Shown one piece after another: positions 14,437-19,836 of a stretch of 19,836 nt of DNA. This stretch comes from JAFGHJ01 sp964606065. GTDB taxonomy: Bacteria > Hydrothermota > UBA3072. The notes below the pieces were generated by a model. That model was not told the DNA's origin and ran no database searches. It saw only the letters and a list, made by a program, of their open reading frames with translations. Both the position numbers and the translations under genes were made by a program. Within the stretch, counting starts at the first letter, position 1. Every line of letters begins with the position of its first letter. Location: contig CAZSEX010000035.1 of NCBI GenBank assembly GCA_964606065.1, forward strand, positions 1 to 19,836, in the 5' to 3' direction.

Positions 14437-14468
14437 AAAAAAACAAACTATTACCTTTTTAGTTTGTT
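14437..14468 (-). terminator. Intrinsic terminator after the lipoprotein gene
   Basis: On the minus strand AACAAACTA (14468-14460), a 9-base loop, and TAGTTTGTT (14450-14442), running into a string of T to 14437. It sits about 50 bases past the lipoprotein stop at 14520. The stem is A+T-rich but perfect over nine pairs. Confidence 0.65.
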
Positions 14469-14519
14469 ATTTTGTTTATACGACTATAAACAAAAAATTA
14501 GATTCCCAAGTAAAAAATA

Positions 14520-14906
14520 TTACGGTTGAGTTACCTCTATTGTTGGATCTTCTTTATCGCCAGAGTAAGTTAAAGTATATGTTTCGTGCTTCTCAAGCGC
14601 CGGATAATCTCCTTCCTCGGTTATTATACTAAAATCTCCACTGTCACTCGGGTTACTAATATGTTTCCAGGAATACACCAATATCATTGCCTTACAGGAA
14701 TATACTTTCTCATATTCGGTTCTTTCCCCGGGCAGTAAATATTCGCCAGGCTCTGTGAAACCCTGCCCGGTAAGACCTACCCCCGTGATTTTATAATGTG
14801 TAAAATTATTTACAATCCTTAAATCGGGGTCATCTTCCTACGGGGGTTCGCAATTAAACAATAAAAACGCAACAGACAGACAAACCAACAAAACAACTTT
14901 CTTCAT
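14520..14906 (-). pseudogene. Small lipoprotein gene interrupted by one in-frame TAG
   Basis: Reading from ATG 14906 (GGAGGG four bases upstream) gives a lipoprotein signal MKKVVLLVCLSVAFLLFNC, with the lipid-carrying Cys at residue 19 in a relaxed lipobox LFNC. Codon 23 is TAG (14840-14838). The same frame then continues without another stop for 105 codons (EDDPDLRIVNNFTHYKITGV ... YALTYS-like strands ... PTIEVTQP) to TAA at 14520, followed by a terminator. Everything except the single TAG looks intact: ribosome site, signal, frame and terminator. A recent nonsense mutation (from CAG, GAG or AAG) is the simplest reading; sequencing error or amber readthrough are alternatives. The mature part looks beta-rich; I recognise no family. 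No downstream start restores a signal peptide. Confidence 0.75.
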
Positions 14907-14962
14907 TGTCCCTCCTTTTTTATAAAATAAAGAAAGATTTAAAAAAAATCATTGTTTATCAG

Positions 14963-15067
14963 CTACCTTATAGTAAAAATTTTTTTCGTCTCCATGAAAT
15001 CTCCTGCTCTTAATATATAGAAATAAATTCCATTTGCCAGATGAGATGCCTTGAAAGGCACGGAATG
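14963..15067 (-). pseudogene. Detached T9SS sorting-tail fragment, copy of the xylanase C-terminus
   Basis: The minus strand encodes HSVPFKASHLANGIYFYILR, then AGDFMETKKIFTIR and a TAG stop at 14963-14965. This is the last third of a T9SS type A sorting domain, and its DNA matches the xylanase tail (1108-1209) at 87 of 102 positions by hand count, about 85%. There is no catalytic or other upstream domain in frame: the sequence before it is remains of a transposase gene. It is therefore a stranded gene end, left by duplication and deletion or by insertion of the transposase into a T9SS cargo gene. Confidence 0.8.
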
Positions 15068-15092
15068 TATAATACTTTGACCTACTCCCTAT

Positions 15093-15419
15093 CATCAATA
15101 AAATAAGATAATATTTAACAATTTTCTCTATTTTTTTCTTATCTATATATCCGGATAAACTACTCCATTTATAATTTTTCAAAAGATTTATCTTCCCTGA
15201 TATAAATGACCGCTTCTACTATGTCTATAATTATAATAACCTGTATAACATACATTAAAATACCTCGTAAATTCAGAAAAACTACCTGAAGGAGTTTGCG
15301 CTAACAAATGAAAACCGACCCCTATCTTTATCATCACCGGAAATTCCCTTTTTATTATTTCCCCTGCATGTCAAATGATAATAGGCACCGGGATATTGTA
15401 TTCGTAACAGTCTTGCCAT
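15093..15419 (-). pseudogene. Decayed REP-associated (Y1/IS200-like) transposase
   Basis: Three frames together rebuild parts of a REP-associated tyrosine transposase. From ATG 15419: MARLLRIQYPGAYYHLTCRG then NNKKGISGDDKDRGRF, ending at TAG 15284. From 15295 in another frame: TPSGSFSEFTRYFNVCYTGY, YNYRHSRSGHLYQGR, then TAA at 15190. From 15191 in a third: INLLKNYKWSSLSGYIDKKK. These align with the family's N-terminus, its conserved SGHLYQGR segment and its YxWSS C-terminal motif. The catalytic His-x-His (usually in MPNHFHLL) and the Tyr region are deleted. Intact members are about 200-300 residues and copy or move short palindromic REP sequences. This copy cannot be active. It abuts the stranded sorting tail. 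Confidence 0.8.
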
Positions 15420-15425
15420 ATAAAA

Positions 15426-15453
15426 ATTTTAACAGGAAGAATAAATTTGTCAA
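15426..15453 (-). promoter_or_regulatory. Possible promoter of the dead transposase gene
   Basis: Minus strand TTGACA (15453-15448), 16-base spacer, TAAAAT (15431-15426). The predicted transcript would begin at or next to the ATG at 15419, and there is no ribosome site, so any message would be leaderless or the arrangement is chance. Confidence 0.35.
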
Positions 15454-15487
15454 GTGTTAAGACTTTGACCCCAAATATACAATTTTT

Positions 15488-17131
15488 TTATTTCTTTCTC
15501 CTTATATTATTCGTTGTTTGACCATAATTTTTTACAATGGGCGTAACGCGAAACCAGTCAAAATCAACAAATCCGCCGAGTTCTTTTGTGGCATAATTGA
15601 ATAAACAAAATTTATTTCCCGTAAAAACAGTAAGTCTGAATTGCATTTGCATCCTATTTCCAATTTTTGTAAATGATTTGTTGTCAAGACTATAAGAAAA
15701 CTCAGCAGTACCGGTGCCCGGAACCGTCTCTCCACCGTAATACATGGCGGCGCCGGAACCATAAAACGGATCAGCCCGAAGATAGACCATTTGTGCATCT
15801 ACCGCCGCCGAATCGATGGTTTCACCATTGTTGACCATGATAACGTAATTCTGTCCGTTTATTTTCTTTATTCCTATATATGCATAGGGATCCTGAAAAA
15901 TAGCCAGACCGGCAAAATCTCCTTCTTTCATATTGTTAAAATCCATCTTTGTGGTGGCGACAGTTGCCACGGAATCAGAATAATATGCAAATATTCTTTG
16001 AGTAAGCGTGTTGCGGGCTTTTGGTAAACTATCGACAACTTTTACGGTTTCGAGTCTTAAATATCCGGGGTTTTCAGTGAGCGACCATTTTGTTGAATCA
16101 GCATTATGGTTCCATCCCCATTGCATCCCCAATAATGGGCTGTTAAATTCATCCGAGGTCGGCAGCACTTTTATTGGATATTCTTTTCCGACATCGGGTT
16201 TTTTGTATCGCACAACGGCTTTTCCATTTACTCCAACCATGGGCCATCCATCTGCCCAGGTAACGGGTTGTAAGGAAGGAAAACGTCCGAATGGGCCGCT
16301 GTCAACAAAGAGCATAGTCCACCATTCTCCGGTTTGTGTTTGAATAAGAGCTCCCTGATGTATTCCGTAATTCGGACCATGTGTTGTATCTCTGATTATC
16401 ACCTTTTGTTCGTACGGTCCGTATATATTTTTTGAACGAAGGGCTACCTGAAATCCGTCCAGACCTCCGTAAGTACAATATAGATAATAATAACCGTCGA
16501 TTTTATATACATGAGCGCCCTCGAGTCCTTTCCTGATATTACCGGTATAAATCAAAACGTCTTCATCTTTTGCGACAAGATTAGAATCAACTTCTGTAAT
16601 ACTGATTTCGTTATATCCATGAGCAACATATATTTTTCCATCATCATCAAAGAATAAACCGGGATCATAAAATCCTCTGGGCAAATGTCTTATTTCCCAT
16701 GGACCTTGGGCTTTGTCTGCGGTACAAACAAATCCACCTTCATCGAGTGTAATAAATAATAAATAAAATTTTCCATTATGATACTTTAAGCTGGTCGCCC
16801 ACTGGCCATGACCGTATCTATTGCAACCATCGAAGTTGTAACAGGGATTGAAATCGAAACACTCCACGGTATTACAGCAATATTCCCAATTTACAAGATC
16901 ATACGATTTTAGAATTGTTACGCCGGGGAAAATAAACATCGTAGTGGTAACCATGTAATAAGTAGAATCGATACGAATCACATCCGGATCGGGAAAATCC
17001 GCGGCTATAACCGGATTGTCGTAAGTTCCGTCTCCGTTATCGCTTTGCATCTTCTGTGCTTTCAAACCAATTACCACTAAAATCAAAAGTAAGATAAAAG
17101 AGGAACTTGCTTTTTTAGCTATCTCATTCAT
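15488..17131 (-). CDS. GH43 (subfamily 12-like) alpha-L-arabinofuranosidase / beta-xylosidase
   Basis: The frame opens at TTG 17146, but ATG 17131 is preferred. It starts a clean signal peptide (MNEIAKKASSS, hydrophobic core, then GLKAQ) and overlaps the previous stop as ATGAATGA, indicating translational coupling; no separate ribosome site is visible. The product is 547 residues. The five-bladed propeller holds the GH43 triad (numbered from the TTG): Asp53 in DFPDPDV as base, Asp161 in FYDPGLFFDDDG, Glu209 in KGLEGAHVYKIDG as acid. The C-terminal 200 residues (from about 340, VLPTSDEFNSPLLGMQWGWN) form the lectin-like sandwich of beta-xylosidases. GH43 enzymes invert and release arabinose or xylose from side chains or oligosaccharides. 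Without a T9SS tail it is probably periplasmic. Subfamily is from memory of the motif style. Confidence 0.9.
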   Translation of the reverse strand: MNEIAKKASSSFILLLILVVIGLKAQKMQSDNGDGTYDNPVIAADFPDPDVIRIDSTYYMVTTTMFIFPGVTILKSYDLVNWEYCCNTVECFDFNPCYNFDGCNRYGHGQWATSLKYHNGKFYLLFITLDEGGFVCTADKAQGPWEIRHLPRGFYDPGLFFDDDGKIYVAHGYNEISITEVDSNLVAKDEDVLIYTGNIRKGLEGAHVYKIDGYYYLYCTYGGLDGFQVALRSKNIYGPYEQKVIIRDTTHGPNYGIHQGALIQTQTGEWWTMLFVDSGPFGRFPSLQPVTWADGWPMVGVNGKAVVRYKKPDVGKEYPIKVLPTSDEFNSPLLGMQWGWNHNADSTKWSLTENPGYLRLETVKVVDSLPKARNTLTQRIFAYYSDSVATVATTKMDFNNMKEGDFAGLAIFQDPYAYIGIKKINGQNYVIMVNNGETIDSAAVDAQMVYLRADPFYGSGAAMYYGGETVPGTGTAEFSYSLDNKSFTKIGNRMQMQFRLTVFTGNKFCLFNYATKELGGFVDFDWFRVTPIVKNYGQTTNNIRRKK

Positions 17132-18749
17132 AGTTATAAAGTTCAAACTTCAGAATTGAAAAATCATCCAAAAAAATACGTATATGTCTTCCTTGATGGG
17201 TCTGGTCTCCATTTAAACGTCTTATGATTTTCCAGTCATTGTCTTCAAATCTTCCTTCTTCGACCTTTAATATCCCCGCATTCAAGTCCGGTTCGTTTAT
17301 ATTTTTAAATGTTGCCACTATACCTGGACCAGCCATATAGAATTCGTTATCCCCAGTTTGAATAATAATAGCGCCTGCCTTATCCCAGACCTCATTTGCG
17401 GAATTAGCCTCATATCCCAGAGTATAACTATGCCTTATCGTAAATTCGTAATTTCCCAGCTTTAAAATAGTTTCCCGGGTTTCTTTATCAAATAATACGC
17501 CTTCAATTTTATTCTGACCTTGATGAGCTGTAATTACAGGTGTTAGTTGATTTATTAAGTTATACATTTTACCCAGGGGTTCATTCCCCGGATCACCAGT
17601 CGATTCGACAGAAAAAGGTGCAAAACCTATACTTTCATAGTGCCCTATGGTATAAGCAACCTTTGCCGCAACTGTGTTATCAAAACGATGTTCGGGAATA
17701 AATAAAGGGTTGCCTTGACGTGTATACAAATCACACCAGTGTTTAATATCAGGAAAATATAAATCCGGAGATAGAAAATCTATGAATGGTCCAGCAGCTT
17801 TCCATACATCCATTAAATGGGGAAGAGGTCCGGCACTTGGATATTCTCCGGGTAGCCAGCCGGGGCGATTCAGCGCGGCATTGGCATACATCGGTAAGGA
17901 ATAAATAGCTTTGCCTGCCTCTGCAATTTTGTTTATATATTTTGCATAGTGCCAGGACATAAAAATTTCATCAGTATGCGTTCCTTTCCCGAAGATTTCT
18001 TCCCACGTTCCTGAAGTTTTAAATCCATTTATAGCCCAGGTATCATAAAACTCAGGTAATAAATTTTCTTTATTCTTTTTTAAATATTCAATAAATTCTA
18101 TAGGCACATTTTCCTGGAATTTTTTATTCGCCAACGGGTGATAATCTCTTGCTGTTGGCAACATTCCAACTTCATTTTCAATTTGAATCATTATAACGGT
18201 ATGTTCTTTTCCGTCGATCTCCTTTATGCGTTTCATTAACGCCTGAAACGCTTTTAAATCTGCTTGTAAATTGTTTTCACTAAAGGGAGTCAATATTTCA
18301 TGGCTTTTACCCTTATCATCTTTTACTCTTGGGAATCTTGCCTGGTCTTTTTTAACCCAGGAGGGAGCATAGCAGGACATACTGTTTTTCCAGGAAGCGA
18401 ACCACAAAAAAACAAGTTTTAAATCATAATCTCGAGCTCTACGAATTAAATAGTTAACCAGTTTAAAATCAAATTTGCCTTCTGCCGGTTCTATCAAATC
18501 CCAATAAATGGGAACTAAAACTGTATTCAGATTCATTGTTTTTAATTTTGGCCATATTGGCTCCATATATTCTATGCTTGAAGAAGAAGAATTTCCCAGC
18601 TCGCCGCCTAATATTAAGTATGGTTCTTTGTCAACTACTAATTGGGTAGTATTTCCCCTTTTTTGAAGGTGAGGAAGTTTGGTTTGACTGAAACCAATTT
18701 GGTAAGCAAATAATATTACACAGAGGATAAATTTACTCACTGAACGCAT
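17124..18749 (-). CDS. GH35 beta-galactosidase-like enzyme (DUF5597 type)
   Basis: A 541-residue protein with signal peptide (about 1-22, ending GFSQ) and a GH35 catalytic barrel. The acid/base is Glu193 in IQIENEVG and the nucleophile Glu353 in LFIPEHRFDN. The N-terminal LILGGELGNSSSSS and YWDLIEPAEGKFDF are standard GH35 strands. The C-terminal region (about 400-541, including GYEANSANEVWDKAGAIIIQ) matches the DUF5597 domain of short GH35 enzymes such as Cellvibrio japonicus Bgl35A, a xyloglucan-acting beta-galactosidase. The reaction would be removal of terminal beta-galactose. The ribosome site AGGA is eight bases upstream of the ATG. It is the first gene of a two-gene operon with GH43. 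The GH35/GH43 pairing suggests xyloglucan or arabinogalactan side-chain trimming in the periplasm. Confidence 0.9.
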   Translation of the reverse strand: MRSVSKFILCVILFAYQIGFSQTKLPHLQKRGNTTQLVVDKEPYLILGGELGNSSSSSIEYMEPIWPKLKTMNLNTVLVPIYWDLIEPAEGKFDFKLVNYLIRRARDYDLKLVFLWFASWKNSMSCYAPSWVKKDQARFPRVKDDKGKSHEILTPFSENNLQADLKAFQALMKRIKEIDGKEHTVIMIQIENEVGMLPTARDYHPLANKKFQENVPIEFIEYLKKNKENLLPEFYDTWAINGFKTSGTWEEIFGKGTHTDEIFMSWHYAKYINKIAEAGKAIYSLPMYANAALNRPGWLPGEYPSAGPLPHLMDVWKAAGPFIDFLSPDLYFPDIKHWCDLYTRQGNPLFIPEHRFDNTVAAKVAYTIGHYESIGFAPFSVESTGDPGNEPLGKMYNLINQLTPVITAHQGQNKIEGVLFDKETRETILKLGNYEFTIRHSYTLGYEANSANEVWDKAGAIIIQTGDNEFYMAGPGIVATFKNINEPDLNAGILKVEEGRFEDNDWKIIRRLNGDQTHQGRHIRIFLDDFSILKFELYNYE

Positions 18750-18839
18750 AGATTATCCTTTGAAACACGAACAACCACTTTAAAATCCAAAAAACCATTT
18801 TATTTCCCTTATTTTTTTTATTGAAAACCGAATCATAGG

Positions 18840-18868
18840 AAAATAAGAAAAAGGATTAATCCTGTCAA
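18840..18868 (-). promoter_or_regulatory. Promoter of the GH35-GH43 operon
   Basis: Minus strand TTGACA (18868-18863), 17-base spacer, TATTTT (18845-18840), giving a leader of about 80 bases. The boxes and spacing equal those of the toxin-antitoxin promoter. No operator-like palindrome is obvious beside it; the spacer contains GGATTAATCC, a perfect 10-base palindrome (18853-18862) that could bind a regulator. Confidence 0.65.
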
Positions 18869-18973
18869 GGGAATAAATTTTCTGTTGTTAAATTTTCGAG
18901 ATGGAAGAAATTTGATATATCCGTGTGTTACTTATTTCTAAAACAGAATTCGAACGAGGTTAAAAAAACACTC

Positions 18974-19001
18974 TTGATTTTGGATGTTTTTTCTCTATAC
19001 T
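18974..19001 (+). promoter_or_regulatory. Promoter of the membrane glycosyltransferase gene
   Basis: TTGATT (18974-18979), 16-base spacer, TATACT (18996-19001). The leader would be about 40 bases. TTCTCT (18991-18996) and AGAGAA (19005-19010) form an inverted repeat around the -10 box. The 299-base gap 18750-19048 holds only this and the divergent GH35 promoter. Confidence 0.6.
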
Positions 19002-19036
19002 TAAAGAGAATTTTCGAAAATTAATATATTATAGTT

Positions 19037-19042
19037 AGGAGG
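19037..19042 (+). promoter_or_regulatory. Ribosome binding site supporting a GTG start
   Basis: AGGAGG six bases before the GTG at 19049, the only well-placed start for the long open frame that follows. Confidence 0.75.
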
Positions 19043-19048
19043 TTATCA

Positions 19049-19836
19049 GTGAATGATCCCTTAAAAAAGTTTCGTATTTCACTTTTTTTATACTTTTTGA
19101 CTCTTTATATAATAACAGCACACGGGCTTAAATCTGGAGACAATATTTATCACTATGAAAAAGCATATAATTTTATTAAAAATGGAAGTTTATCATTGCC
19201 GGATGTATATAATCCTGAAGGAATGAAAAGAGGATGGGGTTGGTTCAAAGTTGGTAAAAACGGTAAAATTTATACATCTTCTCAGGCTGACGGTCTTTCC
19301 ATTGCCGCAATACCTTTTTGTTTTATAGGTACAATGATAGATAAACTGCAGCACGTTGAACACTTAAAGATTGAAGCAGATGGGATTTGGGAAAAATCTA
19401 AAGTAGAAGAATCTGATGAAGCACTCTTATCCTACGAGCTTAGGCGTTTTAACATTATTACTGGATTACCTTCAGCTTTTTTCTCGACTTTTACAAACTC
19501 TTTCGCGATGGCTTTTCTGGTTTTAATATTTTTTAATTTTTGCTATAGGCTTACGAAATCAAAAGAGAAGGCTTTTATTTCAACGTTGCTTCTCGGTAAC
19601 GCTTCAATTATATGGGTCTATTCCGGTGCTTTCTGGTCTCAGACAATTGTGGCACTTTGCTTATTTGCTGCGTTTCACTTTATATATGTATCAAAAGAAG
19701 AAAACAATATAAAGTTTTTAATTTACGCGGGGATATTTGCGGGTTATTCATATATAACAAGACACGATAGTGTGTTATCTCTGCCTTTCTTTGTGTTCTA
19801 TGTTATAAGTATAAATTGGAGAGAAAAGAAAGAAAT
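19049..19836 (+). CDS. GT-C-type membrane glycosyltransferase, N-terminal part (cut by the window end)
   Basis: An open frame of 262 codons runs off the window. It begins GTG (MNDPLKKFRISLFLYFLTLY) after a strong ribosome site. The first membrane segment (about 9-25) is followed by an exported loop with GDNIYHYEKAYNFIKNGSLS, the place where GT-C enzymes keep their catalytic acidic residue (Asp31 here). Then come a segment GLSIAAIPFCFIG, a long hydrophilic loop (about 97-135) and further membrane helices (about 138-165, 175-192, 198-214, 223-236, 243-256). This plan fits GT39/GT83-like transferases that use lipid-linked sugars to decorate proteins or glycans at the outer face of the inner membrane. 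Family membership is inferred from topology; the acceptor is unknown. Confidence 0.65.
   Translation, partial: MNDPLKKFRISLFLYFLTLYIITAHGLKSGDNIYHYEKAYNFIKNGSLSLPDVYNPEGMKRGWGWFKVGKNGKIYTSSQADGLSIAAIPFCFIGTMIDKLQHVEHLKIEADGIWEKSKVEESDEALLSYELRRFNIITGLPSAFFSTFTNSFAMAFLVLIFFNFCYRLTKSKEKAFISTLLLGNASIIWVYSGAFWSQTIVALCLFAAFHFIYVSKEENNIKFLIYAGIFAGYSYITRHDSVLSLPFFVFYVISINWREKKE

Noticed and set aside
14420..14632. 70-codon plus-strand frame
   Set aside because: It is antisense to the lipoprotein pseudogene and spans its terminator, with no ribosome site or family match.
14949..15182. 77-codon minus-strand frame
   Set aside because: Only its first part (transposase C-terminus, KNYKWSS) is meaningful; the rest reads the sorting-tail DNA in the wrong frame, so it is an artefact of two fused remnants.
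17131..17146. TTG at 17146 as start of the GH43 gene
   Set aside because: It adds five residues before the signal peptide without a ribosome site, whereas ATG 17131 overlaps the upstream stop in a typical coupling arrangement.
1..19836. CRISPR arrays, tRNA or rRNA genes, complete insertion sequences
   Set aside because: No regularly spaced repeats, no clover-leaf or ribosomal RNA sequence, and no intact transposase were seen on reading both strands.

Overview
The window is AT-rich (hand counts on ordinary coding lines are near 30-40% G+C). It looks like a chromosome segment from a Gram-negative bacterium of the Bacteroidota/FCB group, but probably outside the classical Bacteroidia. Evidence for the group is a type IX secretion (T9SS) sorting tail with the NYPNPFN motif on a xylanase, a PorV/PorQ-family outer-membrane protein, and a TonB-dependent receptor with a carboxypeptidase-like N-terminal extension and no SusD partner. 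Nearly every gene has a good Shine-Dalgarno site, and the promoters I can see carry a near-perfect TTGACA -35 box. Both are unlike Bacteroidia and fit lineages such as Ignavibacteria, Calditrichota, KSB1 or Marinimicrobia. The exact phylum is inference.

Layout. 1-1010: a VapBC-like toxin-antitoxin pair (minus strand) bracketed by two imperfect direct repeats of about 150 bp. 1105-2496: a secreted GH10 xylanase with a T9SS tail. 2773-3345: a histidine phosphatase with a TTG start. 3522-4136: a G+C-rich ferritin-like gene behind a consensus promoter, ending in a hairpin with the layout of an integron attC site; it looks like an imported cassette. 4307-11066: a three-gene minus-strand operon encoding a TonB-dependent receptor, an FN3-containing exported protein with a sorting-like C-terminus, and a PorV/PorQ-type barrel. 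11067-11885: a long regulatory gap. 11886-12698: an outer-membrane barrel of unknown role. 12723-13608: a cupin remnant and a GNAT acetyltransferase. 13657-14325: a multipass membrane protein.

14437-15453 is a gene graveyard on the minus strand. It holds a lipoprotein interrupted by one in-frame TAG and followed by a terminator, a detached copy of the xylanase sorting-tail DNA (about 85% identical over 102 bp), and a frameshifted REP-associated (Y1/IS200-like) transposase that has lost its middle. 15488-18749 is an overlapping gene pair: a GH35 beta-galactosidase-like enzyme followed by a GH43 (subfamily 12-like) arabinofuranosidase/xylosidase. From 19049 to the window end, a GT-C-type membrane glycosyltransferase begins and runs off the edge.

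How the genes may work together. The glycosidases suggest hemicellulose use. The GH10 enzyme would cut the xylan backbone outside the cell after T9SS export. GH35 and GH43, which have signal peptides but no sorting tail, would trim galactose and arabinose/xylose side chains in the periplasm. The receptor/FN3/PorV operon could supply uptake or surface assembly, but no substrate can be read from it. The most unusual features are the attC-like ferritin cassette, the repeat-flanked toxin-antitoxin module and the shed T9SS tail beside a dead transposase.
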